Assembly (NCBI GenBank): GCA_947258905.1
Contig: CAMYKF010000459.1
Span: 1 to 13,292, forward strand
Length of the DNA: 13,292 nt
DNA from: an uncultured Pirellulaceae bacterium
GTDB taxonomy: Bacteria; Planctomycetota; Planctomycetia; Pirellulales; Pirellulaceae
Reading direction: 5' to 3'
Shown: positions 1 to 7,384 of the stretch, piece by piece
How the letters are laid out: the number at the start of each line of letters is the position of its first letter
Numbering within the stretch: the first letter of the stretch is position 1
Notes under the pieces: model-generated
The model's database searches: none
Told to the model about the DNA's origin: nothing
The model's input: only the letters and a program-made list of their open reading frames with translations
Program-made: the position numbers and the translations under genes

Positions 1-11
1 TCCGCGAAGAA

Positions 12-71
12 CCCCTGAGGGGAGAATCCCGGCGCGCCGGGGAGGAGGCCGGATGAGGGGAGGCCGGATGA
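12..71. repeat. Short palindromes and 13-bp direct repeat in intergenic DNA
   Basis: This is non-coding DNA downstream of the minus-strand gene that ends at 210. It contains a CCCC-TGA-GGGG hairpin (12-22), a perfect 14-bp palindrome CCCGGCGCGCCGGG (28-41), and two copies of GGAGGCCGGATGA (44-56 and 59-71, period 15). A-rich DNA with a doubled TGCAAAT follows at about 83-97. On the minus strand the hairpin is followed by TTCTTC, so a weak transcription end is possible but not convincing. No gene is supported in 1-209. Confidence 0.5.
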
Positions 72-209
72 TTGCAATGAAAATGCAAATTGCAAATTGA
101 CAGCGCTGCACCGCCCCTTGTTGCCAGGCCGGAGAATTCCTGTGGGGCAGTAGCATCCCGCAACAGGGCGCTCCGCCTGCAACTTCGGCCTTCGAAATTC
201 CTTGTTCTG

Positions 210-962
210 TCAGGTAATGATCTCGGGATCCTGTTGCGGCCGGTTGCCCCCATCGTCCTGCTCGGCTTCGTGCAGGATCATGATTTTCTGCCAGATCTTT
301 TGCGACAGGCCGGTTGTCACTGATTCCACTTCATTGACGGCGGCCAGCGCCACATCGTCATCAAAGTTCTGAACGTACACGGCGGCCAGCTTGCCGGTGA
401 GTGACAACATTTCACTGCAATAATCCAGATAACGCCGTAACTGGAACCGGTCCATTGTGGATTGCGGCGAGTCCTCAGTCGCCGTATAGACCGAAGAAAT
501 GACGCGGTCAGGATCCTTGGTCAACTGGTGCATGTCGATGACATGGGCGATCGACCGCAGTTCATGGATGGCTTTTAAGGCTCGCTGGCGTTTGACGCGT
601 CGTTCCAGAGTGAACAGAAAAAAGAACAGGGCGCCGATAATCACAATCTCGTTGAATACCGGGTCCGCCGATTCCATGAAGTACTTGATCGTCATCTCCT
701 CCTCGCTGAATCCGAACTTCAGCATAAAAGGCATGATCATGCCGGCTACAAAGATCAGCAGCACCAGCACCCAAACCAGCAGTTTGACCCACCAGATCGG
801 TTGATTGATTTCCTCGGCCGTTTGCCGGGTACGGCCGCCAATCTTTTCGAGTTGGCCGCAAACGTTCAGCAGCCCTGAATCGGGAAACCGTTCCTCGATT
901 CGGTTATGTAGCTTGCCAATCGTCTCGCTGACTTTTTGGGCATCCAGAATCGGCACAGTCAT
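210..962 (-). CDS. Two-helix membrane protein of unknown function
   Basis: The protein has 250 residues, counted from the ATG at 962. The frame stays open upstream to 1145, but that extension is arginine-rich and looks non-coding, so the shorter start was chosen. Residues 1-55 are polar and helical. Two hydrophobic segments follow at about 56-82 and 104-119, separated by an acidic stretch. After them comes a basic segment (ERRVKRQR, about 120-127) and a conserved-looking stretch ELRSIAHVIDMHQLTKDP (134-151). The rest, to residue 250, is helical and ends in a polar D/G/Q-rich tail. By the positive-inside rule the basic segment after helix 2 should be cytoplasmic, giving a hairpin with both ends in the cytoplasm. 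I recall similar HELR..HVIDMHQLTKDP proteins in other Gram-negative bacteria, all without assigned function. It is divergent from the gene starting near 1256. Function is unknown; a SLATT-like two-TM effector is only a speculation. Confidence 0.82.
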   Translation of the reverse strand: MTVPILDAQKVSETIGKLHNRIEERFPDSGLLNVCGQLEKIGGRTRQTAEEINQPIWWVKLLVWVLVLLIFVAGMIMPFMLKFGFSEEEMTIKYFMESADPVFNEIVIIGALFFFLFTLERRVKRQRALKAIHELRSIAHVIDMHQLTKDPDRVISSVYTATEDSPQSTMDRFQLRRYLDYCSEMLSLTGKLAAVYVQNFDDDVALAAVNEVESVTTGLSQKIWQKIMILHEAEQDDGGNRPQQDPEIIT

Positions 963-1068
963 CTTGCCAGTTCCCGAACGAAGCACTCTGGAAAGCTGGC
1001 AATATGCGGCTATCACGACCCCGCGACAATCGACGGGCCGGTCAAATGGCCCAACGGCGCACAAAAAC

Positions 1069-1094
1069 GGCGACGGGAATCGATTCCCGACGCC
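1069..1094. promoter_or_regulatory. 26-bp near-perfect palindrome, candidate operator
   Basis: The arms match at every position except one A/A mismatch. The core CGGGAATCGATTCCCG (1074-1089) is a perfect 16-bp palindrome. It lies between two divergent genes (962 minus, about 1256 plus), a usual place for an operator serving both. A second inverted repeat, GAAAGGT...ACCTTTC (1104-1110 and 1120-1126), lies next to it. Binding by a dimeric regulator is inference. If the plus gene began at the upstream ATG (1004), the palindrome would be inside its coding region, which would weaken this reading. Confidence 0.4.
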
Positions 1095-1255
1095 ATTATT
1101 TGCGAAAGGTCGTTGTCCAACCTTTCCAAGGGAAGACAATTGCATCTTTCCCCAACTTCCCGGGGGAATCTGTGGCGTTCTTCACAGGATGCCCCGGCAA
1201 TTCTAAAATCGGCGTCGAAGCCCCCGCAAAGTCGTTATCTCACTATCGAATTCAG

Positions 1256-2569
1256 GTGCAAACAAGCCACTTATTGCGGACATTTGCTGAAGTCGCCCTG
1301 GAGGACCACCGGGTTGGCAAGCTGGTTCGCGGCTGTCCAAAAAATCCCACTGACACAGTTCACGCATCGGAAACACTGTTTTGGTGTCCGGATGGACTGC
1401 CCCAGGGGCACTATGTTTCGCTGGTCAGTTCGCGACTGGGGCACCGCTTGCACGAGTGCCCGGAAATTGCGGATGCACTGCGCACGTTTTTGCTCGGTCT
1501 GACTCCGCATCAGGTCGTGATCAACGGCAGTGGTACGACACTGGACCAGCCCTTGCAACGCGGATGTCAGTTGTTTCGTCGACGGCTGATGCAGCTTGAA
1601 CCGGTTCCCGAGCATTGCTCGGCCAGCTGGATCGAGGACGTCCTCGACCATCCGCCGGTTGACCATCATCGGGTGTTCTTCCATCAGGAAAAAGGAACCA
1701 CGGACGACGCGGTATTCACGTTTGCCGAGCAAATACGAATCTTGCATGCGCGAGCCGGCGGTAACATTTTTCGACTGGCCGAGAAGTACGGCCGGCGTGC
1801 CGGTCGCAAATTTGTAATGACGCTCGTCGACACCAACATCAACGCGCCACAGGTTATCCGGCAGTTGCGTGAATTTGGCTGCGCGGACTGGTATATGTAT
1901 CGCGACACCGCTGTTGAGTCCGAATTCCATGAGTCGCTGCAGACGCCCGGCGGCGATTTGTCCGTCGCCGACTTGCAAACGCTCAACGGCGATTTCCTCA
2001 ACCACTGGACGCGCGCTCCGCATCGGCCAGCCCCTGACTGCAATGAACTGTCGCAATGGGACGATTTGTACTTCAGTTCGTTCCAGCAGGATGGGGCCCT
2101 CGCGACGCTGTGCCGGATTCTGGTCCAGCAGAAATTGCTGGCAAGCGGATTGCTGGTCCAGGACCGATTTCCGGTCGTCTGCTTCACCGAAACTCCGCTG
2201 GATCAATTTGCCGGGCGGCGGGTCTTTCGACCGCATTTGTCACGCTGGGACTTTGAGCCCTATGGCATCTCCATTCGGCGTTCAAGTCTGGAAAAACTTG
2301 GTGGAAAACCGGTGGATTACGGAACGGCCAGCGAGCGCGACCAGCTGCCGGGCGAGGAAAAACCATGGTTTGTCGTCGTTAATTCGGATTCGACAGACTG
2401 GTCCAGCGAGCGGGAATGGCGTGTCGCTGGCGACGTGGATTTGCGTCAATTGGGACCCGACGACGCTGTCGTATTCGTGCCTGACGAATACGCCGCCGGG
2501 ATCGCAGCCAGATACAGCCGCTGGCCGATCGCGATTCTCAAACCTTCCGTGTCGTCGCCGATCGGCTAG
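1256..2569 (+). CDS. Large soluble protein with AbiGi/DUF2971-like C-terminal domain
   Basis: The protein has 437 residues if it starts at the in-frame GTG at 1256. Alternatives are ATG 1004 or 1046 (521 or 507 residues), but the extra N-terminus has poor protein character and covers a palindrome. No good ribosome site marks any of these starts. There is no signal peptide or membrane segment. The N-terminal half (about 40-200) has alternating strand/helix character, with VVINGSGTTL, and AEQIRILHARAGGNIFRLAE followed by RKFVMTLVD. This recalls Rossmann-like SLOG/DprA-type nucleotide-binding domains, but the match is by eye only. The C-terminal half carries CFTETPL (residues 309-315), a WDFEPYGISI segment, and EREWR (385-389), then a terminal DAVVFVPDEY. 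The order CFxE...YGI...EREWR is what I recall from AbiGi/DUF2971-type proteins linked to phage defence. Coding is well supported; the family call is tentative and no function is proven. Confidence 0.75.
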   Translation: MQTSHLLRTFAEVALEDHRVGKLVRGCPKNPTDTVHASETLFWCPDGLPQGHYVSLVSSRLGHRLHECPEIADALRTFLLGLTPHQVVINGSGTTLDQPLQRGCQLFRRRLMQLEPVPEHCSASWIEDVLDHPPVDHHRVFFHQEKGTTDDAVFTFAEQIRILHARAGGNIFRLAEKYGRRAGRKFVMTLVDTNINAPQVIRQLREFGCADWYMYRDTAVESEFHESLQTPGGDLSVADLQTLNGDFLNHWTRAPHRPAPDCNELSQWDDLYFSSFQQDGALATLCRILVQQKLLASGLLVQDRFPVVCFTETPLDQFAGRRVFRPHLSRWDFEPYGISIRRSSLEKLGGKPVDYGTASERDQLPGEEKPWFVVVNSDSTDWSSEREWRVAGDVDLRQLGPDDAVVFVPDEYAAGIAARYSRWPIAILKPSVSSPIG

Positions 2570-2617
2570 TCAGCTGCAATTCGCAGACCCCGACTCGCCG
2601 AATTAGCGACCAGTGTT

Positions 2618-2623
2618 CATAAT
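2618..2623 (+). promoter_or_regulatory. Possible -10 element upstream of serC
   Basis: CATAAT lies about 42 bases before the serC start in the 96-bp gap after the previous gene, so transcription would begin near 2630. No convincing -35 hexamer is seen at the expected distance. A short AAAGGG lies just before the serC ATG and could act as a weak ribosome site. Confidence 0.25.
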
Positions 2624-2665
2624 CAGGGCTGCTGCAATTTAACGCCTGTCGCCCAAAGGGATCTC

Positions 2666-3775
2666 ATGTCAACACAAACCGCCACGCAACGCGCATTCAA
2701 TTTTTCGGCGGGTCCGGCTGTCCTGCCCGAATCGGTTTTGGAACGCATCCGTGACGAGATGATGTGCTTGCCTGGCGTGGGAGCGAGCATTCTGGAAATC
2801 TCGCATCGCGGCGCGGCGTTTGTGGAAATCCTGCACGGCACACGCGATCGATTTCGGGAATTATTCGCGGTGCCGGATTCGCACGAAATTGTCTTTCTGC
2901 AAGGCGGGGCCTGCCTGCAGAACGCCATGATCCCTGCCAGCTTGCTGACCGACAAAAACCAGACCGCCGATTACATTATCACCGGTGCATGGGGCAAAAA
3001 GAGCGCTGCGGAGGTGCACCGCTTTGGCAACTTGCATGTTGCCTGGAACGGCCAACACGAGAACTTCTGTCGCGTGCCGGCCCCCGAGGAACTGGACTAC
3101 TCCAACCAACCGGGCTATGTGCATTCCACATCCAACGAAACCATCCACGGCGTACAGTTTCGCGAAGGACCGGACACCGGCGGCGCACCGCTCGTTTCCG
3201 ATATGTCGTCTGACATTCTGTGCCGGCCGGTCGACGTCAGTCGTTACGGATTGATCTATGCCTGTGCCCAGAAGAATTCGGGCATTGCCGGTCTGACCGT
3301 CGTGGTCATTCGTCGCGACTTGCTGGATCGCTGCGACGACCGCTTGCCGCTGTATTTCAACTACGCCAAACATGTGGCCGGTGATTCGATGGTCAACACG
3401 CCACCCACGTTCGCCGTGTATGTGCTGGGGCTGGTGTGCCGCTGGCTACAGGAGGAAATCGGCGGGTTGGAAAACATGCACTCCATCAACAACGAGAAGT
3501 CCTCGATCCTCTACGATATGATCGACAACAGCGGCGGGTTCTTCCGGGGTCACGCCCGGCAGCAGGATCGTTCGATCATGAACGTGGTATTTACGACACC
3601 CAACGAGGGCCTCGACAAGCAGTTCCTCGACGAGGCGGCAAAGGCCAACATGATTACCCTTAAGGGCCATCGCAGTCTCGGCGGCATCCGCGCCTCGATC
3701 TATAATGCCATGCCGCTTGAAGGCGTGGAGACCCTTGCCGCGTTCATGAAAGACTTTGCCAGCCGCAATGGCTGA
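2666..3775 (+). CDS. serC: Phosphoserine aminotransferase
   Basis: The enzyme is a PLP-dependent class V aminotransferase. It converts 3-phosphohydroxypyruvate and glutamate to O-phosphoserine and 2-oxoglutarate, the second step of serine synthesis in the cytoplasm; the same enzyme can serve PLP synthesis. The protein has 369 residues, close to the family norm of about 360. The N-terminal FNFSAGPAVLP (11-21) and EISHRG (44-49) are family signatures. The PLP lysine is K203 in AQKNSGIAGL. SDMSSDI (178-184) carries the PLP-ring aspartate, HSTSNETIHG lies at 153-162, and NTPPTFAVY binds substrate further on. Near the end, KGHRSLGGIRASIYNAM is typical of SerC. The ATG at 2666 is chosen because FNFSAGPA begins 10 residues later, as in relatives. 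serA follows after 88 bases, so an operon is likely. The last codons and the stop lie within the first copy of a tandem repeat. Confidence 0.97.
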   Translation: MSTQTATQRAFNFSAGPAVLPESVLERIRDEMMCLPGVGASILEISHRGAAFVEILHGTRDRFRELFAVPDSHEIVFLQGGACLQNAMIPASLLTDKNQTADYIITGAWGKKSAAEVHRFGNLHVAWNGQHENFCRVPAPEELDYSNQPGYVHSTSNETIHGVQFREGPDTGGAPLVSDMSSDILCRPVDVSRYGLIYACAQKNSGIAGLTVVVIRRDLLDRCDDRLPLYFNYAKHVAGDSMVNTPPTFAVYVLGLVCRWLQEEIGGLENMHSINNEKSSILYDMIDNSGGFFRGHARQQDRSIMNVVFTTPNEGLDKQFLDEAAKANMITLKGHRSLGGIRASIYNAMPLEGVETLAAFMKDFASRNG

Positions 3776-3817
3776 TTGCCAGCCGCAATGGCTGATTGCC
3801 AGCCGCAATGGCTGATC
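3758..3817 (+). repeat. Threefold 20-bp tandem repeat over the serC stop codon
   Basis: The unit GCCAGCCGCAATGGCTGATT occurs at 3758-3777 and 3778-3797, then with a final T to C change at 3798-3817. The first copy encodes the last residues of SerC (ASRNG) and the TGA stop, so gain or loss of copies leaves the protein intact. Each unit holds CAGCC-GCAAT-GGCTG, a 5-bp inverted repeat that could form small hairpins between serC and serA. A run of five Ts (3839-3843) follows after about 20 bases, too far for a classical terminator. Near identity suggests recent slippage. Confidence 0.95.
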
Positions 3818-3863
3818 TTCCGAACTCACACCCGTCAATTTTTACTCCAATCAACCATCCATC

Positions 3864-5537
3864 ATGTCGACATCCACACCGGTCGCCGATTCACCCGAAC
3901 TGGTAGCCCAAAAGACCGTACGAATCATTGTTCTCGACAACATTGCCGCAGAAGGCCTGGAAATGCTCGAGCAGGCTCCCGGCATCGAGTACGAAGTGCA
4001 CACGGGGCTCTCCGGCGAGGATTTAAGGAACGCCTTGCAAGGATTTGACGGAGCGGTGTGCCGCAGCGGCGTGAAGATTACGGCCGACGCACTGGAAGGC
4101 AACACGAGTCTCAAGGCCATCGCCCGTGCCGGTGTCGGTACCGATAACATTGACAAGGAAGCGGCAACGCGGCTGGGCATCGTCGTGATGAACACGCCGG
4201 CCGGCAACACCATCAGTACCGCCGAGCACACGATGGCGCTGATGCTGGGCCTGTCCAGAAACATTGCCCCCGCCCATGCCTCGCTGGTGGCAGGCAACTG
4301 GGATCGCAAGAAATTCTCGGGGTCACAGTTGTGCGGCAAGACGCTGGGGGTCATCGGGTTGGGCCGCATTGGGCAACAAGTGGCCACGCGGGCCGCCGCC
4401 TTTGGTATGAAGATCCTCGGTTACGATCCGTTTCTTTCCGACGCACAAATCGAGAACCTGCGAATTAAACCGGTCTCGACGGTCGAAGCGCTCTTGCCCC
4501 AGGTTGATTACCTCACCGCGCACACGCCGCTGACACCGGAAACCAGAGGCCTGGTGGACAGCAAGCAACTCGCGACCATGAAGACCGGCGTCTATTTGAT
4601 CAACTGTGCACGCGGTGGCATCTACGAAGAAGCAGCGCTGGTCGAGGGACTCAAGTCAGGCAAACTGGGCGGTGTCGCGCTGGATGTTTTTGAAAACGAA
4701 CCCTGCACCGATAGCCCGCTGTTCGGCATGGACAACGTCCTGGTCACGCCGCATCTCGGCGCCAGTACCGCCGAAGCCCAGGTGCAGGTTGCGACCGAAG
4801 CCGTCAAATTGCTCATCGGGTACCTGCAGCACGGTGAAATCAAAAGTGCCGTCAACACGACAGCCATCGATCCGGTGACGCTCAACAATCTCCGTGGATA
4901 TCTGGATGCGGCTTATCGCCTCGGCATCATGTTGGCCGAATGGCACCACGGAGGAATCGAGAAGGTCGAATTGCGGTACTTTGGCGAATTGGCCCGTCAG
5001 GATCGGCGAATTCTTACTTCGTCCTTTTGCGCCGGTTTGTTACGCAAGGCCTCCCGCATCGTCAACATCATCAACTCGCAGGCCGTCGCCAAGGATCGGG
5101 GTATCGAGTTGATCACCACCAGCAATGAAAGGCACGATTCGCTGGCCGGGATGATTACGGCCAAGATCAGCGGCGAAGGGCTCTCACGCAAGGCTTCCGT
5201 CACCATCTTCGGCAAGGATATGCCACGGCTGATCGGTATCGGAAACTTTCATACTGACGCCTATATCGACGGCAACCTGCTTCTGATGTCGCATCGCGAT
5301 GTGCCTGGTGTCATGGGGTACATTGGTGAGATTCTGGGCAAGGAAGACATCAACATTACCCAGGTGGCCATTGGCCGAGTGGATAAACGCGGTGGCGGTG
5401 CAGCGATCGGCGTGCTGAATCTCGATCATCCAGCATCCCAGGCCGCACTCGACAAAGTCGTGGAATTTCCCGGCATTGATGCCGTCGACCAGGTCTGTTT
5501 GCCGCCTCTCGGCCAGCTGCCCGAATGGCTGGCGTAA
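3864..5537 (+). CDS. serA: D-3-phosphoglycerate dehydrogenase (long form with ASB and ACT domains)
   Basis: The enzyme oxidises 3-phosphoglycerate to 3-phosphohydroxypyruvate with NAD+, the first and usually feedback-controlled step of serine synthesis; SerC uses its product. The protein has 557 residues, slightly longer than the roughly 530 of long-form SerA, the excess being a polar N-terminus of about 18 residues before VRIIVLDNIA. The substrate domain includes ARAGVGTDNID (87-97). The NAD-binding glycine motif is GLGRIG (165-170). The catalytic triad is R250 (NCARGG), E279 (DVFENEP) and H297 (TPHLGAST). An intervening ASB-type domain spans about 331-465 and a C-terminal ACT domain about 474-545, starting at MSHRDVPGVMGYIGEI. 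The ACT domain is the usual serine-binding regulatory module, so serine feedback is probable though not certain. No clear ribosome site precedes the ATG. It lies 88 bases after serC in the same direction; no serB is present in the window. Confidence 0.97.
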   Translation: MSTSTPVADSPELVAQKTVRIIVLDNIAAEGLEMLEQAPGIEYEVHTGLSGEDLRNALQGFDGAVCRSGVKITADALEGNTSLKAIARAGVGTDNIDKEAATRLGIVVMNTPAGNTISTAEHTMALMLGLSRNIAPAHASLVAGNWDRKKFSGSQLCGKTLGVIGLGRIGQQVATRAAAFGMKILGYDPFLSDAQIENLRIKPVSTVEALLPQVDYLTAHTPLTPETRGLVDSKQLATMKTGVYLINCARGGIYEEAALVEGLKSGKLGGVALDVFENEPCTDSPLFGMDNVLVTPHLGASTAEAQVQVATEAVKLLIGYLQHGEIKSAVNTTAIDPVTLNNLRGYLDAAYRLGIMLAEWHHGGIEKVELRYFGELARQDRRILTSSFCAGLLRKASRIVNIINSQAVAKDRGIELITTSNERHDSLAGMITAKISGEGLSRKASVTIFGKDMPRLIGIGNFHTDAYIDGNLLLMSHRDVPGVMGYIGEILGKEDINITQVAIGRVDKRGGGAAIGVLNLDHPASQAALDKVVEFPGIDAVDQVCLPPLGQLPEWLA

Positions 5538-5872
5538 CGGCCGCGAGCAATCAGGGACGAGTCGAATGGGGCGGGCCGACGCGCGTAAGCCTTGATCGGC
5601 CTGATCAGGCAAATTTGGTCGCTGCACGCACGTCGCTTGCTATCATTTCGTCAGCCTTCATACGCCTTTCGTTTCTTTCACCATTTTTCCCTTGTGGCGG
5701 GTTTTCTTTTCGGCTAGTTAACGCCGTCCGCCTGCAGAACCGTTCTGCCAGCACGCGAAGGATTTCGCGAACCGGCCGCGGCCGGGCGGCGTAACTCCAG
5801 AATCCAAAACACACCAACTCGATTGCGACTGCATCGCGATCGACCCACCATTAACGCAACGGATTGCTGTTG
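5538..5872. other. Intergenic region between serA and the POTRA lipoprotein gene
   Basis: This 335-bp stretch holds no convincing gene. It contains palindrome CCTGATCAGG (5600-5609), which lies within a longer imperfect hairpin from about 5589. Next is a possible extended -10, TGCTATCAT (5638-5646), whose best upstream hexamer TTGGTC (5615-5620) is spaced 20 bp away. A weak CCC...GGG hairpin (5689-5701) is followed by the T-rich TTTTCTTTT (5702-5710), which could end serA transcription. A perfect 14-bp palindrome CCGGCCGCGGCCGG lies at 5772-5785. None of these is strong alone. Confidence 0.4.
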
Positions 5873-7330
5873 ATGATGAAGCAAATTCGATTTTTGGCAG
5901 GCACCACCAGTTGTCTGATGTTGGCCGGGCTGTGTGGCTGCATGGCCACAGCAACGCCGGGCCATTCCAGCCAGTCACTGTTCGACACCGTGCGTTTTCA
6001 GGACGACGGTGGTCCGCAACAGATGCGTCCCGATCCGGTTGCCTTGTCGCCCGGAGCGGCATCAGCCAACTCGGCCGAGCTCCCCACACCCACAGGCGGC
6101 CAGGCCCAAATCGTCAAACAGGTCCTGATTACCGGCAACGAAAAACTTGCCGAGCACCAGATCTTGCGGCAGATTCGCACGCGACCGGGCCGTTACTTTG
6201 ATCCTGACTTGCTGCAACAGGATGTGAACCAGTTATGGAAGATGCGGGAAATTCGCCGCGTCAACGGTCCCTATATCGATCAGCAGGCTGACGGAATTAT
6301 CGTCACCATTGATGTCTCCGAGCGACTGTACATGGACCGCGTCCAGTACATCGGCAACCGGGCCATTACCGACCGGCAACTGGCTACCGAAACCGGACTC
6401 GCCAACGGTCAACCACTGGACTTGCACGCAGTGAAGATGGCCAAGACACGCATCGAGGACCTGTACGAGGAAAAGGGTTACCCGAAAACCGAAGTATCGA
6501 TTATCGAGGGTGACGAATTCAGTGACCGCGAGGTCGTGTTCCTGATTCACGAAGACGAATTGCAGCGAATTGGATGGGTCACCTTCGAAGGCAACGAGAT
6601 TGCCAGCGACGGCCGCCTGAGAAGTTTCATCAAAAGCAAGCCAGGCATCCTCTGGTATTTGGGCGGCAAGGTGATTCGCCGCGAGATGGAAGAGGATCTT
6701 TTGCGACTGGAGTCGTACTATCGCAGCCTCGGGTTCTTCAATGCCCGCGTTGGCCGCGAACTCAAGGAGAGTAACGACGGCCGGTGGCTGACGATTCGCT
6801 ATATCATCAACGAAGGACCCCGATACCGGGTACGCAGTGTTTCATTTATCGGGAATGACAAGTATTCGCCGACTGATCTCGATTCCGTCGTGAAATTAAA
6901 ACCGAAATCGGGCGAGTCACCTGAATTCAATGCCGCACGGATGAACGAAGACGTCACGCGGCTGCAGGATTTGTACGGCAGCCAGGGCTATGTGTTCGCC
7001 AAGGTACAGGCCGAGCCACGCTTCCTGGAAGAACCCGGCCTGCTGGACCTCGTTTACAACATCTCCGAAGGCGAACAGTATCGAGTGGGCAATATCAATG
7101 TGGTCATTGACGGCGAGTACGGCGTCACGCAACGACAAGTCGTGCTGAATCGCATGGGACTGCGGCCCGGCGACCTGATCGACACGCGGAGACTCCGCGA
7201 GGCTGAAGCCCGTTTGGTACGTTCGCAACTGTTCTCTGACGGCTCACCCAATTCGCCCGGCAACCCGCCACGCGTTGTTGTCAAACCACCTGAACTGGAT
7301 GCCATCGGAACTCGCAGCTTGCACCGGTGA
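5873..7330 (+). CDS. POTRA-repeat lipoprotein, BamA periplasmic half without barrel
   Basis: The protein has 485 residues from the ATG at 5873; ATG 5876 and an upstream TTG (5864) are alternatives. The N-terminus is a lipoprotein signal, MMKQIRF then a hydrophobic stretch ending LAGLCGC, with the likely lipidated Cys at residue 23. The +2 residue is Met, not Asp, which fits outer-membrane sorting. A polar, proline-rich linker (24-78) follows, then five POTRA-like repeats at roughly 79-151, 152-228, 230-314, 315-399 and 401-472. Each starts with a strand such as VKQVLITGN, MDRVQYIGN, IGWVTFEGN or VRSVSFIGN, and contains the helix pattern LYEEKGY, YYRSLGFFNAR or LYGSQGYVFAK. The protein ends shortly after the fifth repeat, with no beta-barrel. 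The next gene supplies a barrel without POTRA domains. Together they look like a split BamA that would insert outer-membrane proteins. The division of labour is inferred. Confidence 0.92.
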   Translation: MMKQIRFLAGTTSCLMLAGLCGCMATATPGHSSQSLFDTVRFQDDGGPQQMRPDPVALSPGAASANSAELPTPTGGQAQIVKQVLITGNEKLAEHQILRQIRTRPGRYFDPDLLQQDVNQLWKMREIRRVNGPYIDQQADGIIVTIDVSERLYMDRVQYIGNRAITDRQLATETGLANGQPLDLHAVKMAKTRIEDLYEEKGYPKTEVSIIEGDEFSDREVVFLIHEDELQRIGWVTFEGNEIASDGRLRSFIKSKPGILWYLGGKVIRREMEEDLLRLESYYRSLGFFNARVGRELKESNDGRWLTIRYIINEGPRYRVRSVSFIGNDKYSPTDLDSVVKLKPKSGESPEFNAARMNEDVTRLQDLYGSQGYVFAKVQAEPRFLEEPGLLDLVYNISEGEQYRVGNINVVIDGEYGVTQRQVVLNRMGLRPGDLIDTRRLREAEARLVRSQLFSDGSPNSPGNPPRVVVKPPELDAIGTRSLHR

Positions 7331-7384
7331 CGCAAACTGCAATTCATTCCCCCACAATGTCGCTTGCCAATTGAAACATCGAAC

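Noticed and set aside
1004..1255. N-terminal extension of the AbiGi-like gene from ATG 1004
   Set aside because: It would begin 41 bases from the divergent start, spans a 26-bp palindrome and has poor protein character. It is kept only as an alternative start.
936..1502. Plus-strand open frame starting opposite the two-TM gene
   Set aside because: Its translation is rich in R, S, C and W with no domain character, and it overlaps both neighbours in other frames.
1271..2236. Long minus-strand open frame (321 codons) opposite the AbiGi-like gene
   Set aside because: It is the antisense shadow of a GC-rich gene. The plus frame has coherent motifs (CFTETPL, EREWR), while this frame has no recognisable domain.
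3758..3817. Start of a CRISPR array
   Set aside because: The repeats are directly adjacent with no spacers, and only 20 bp long; this is a simple tandem repeat.
3851..4387. Minus-strand open frame of 178 codons opposite serA
   Set aside because: It is antisense to a strongly conserved dehydrogenase domain with intact motifs, so it is a shadow.
7328..7384. Omp85 gene broken by a nonsense mutation or sequencing error
   Set aside because: The downstream protein has its own full lipoprotein signal and ATG, which a recent break of a fused gene would not provide. It is treated as two genes.
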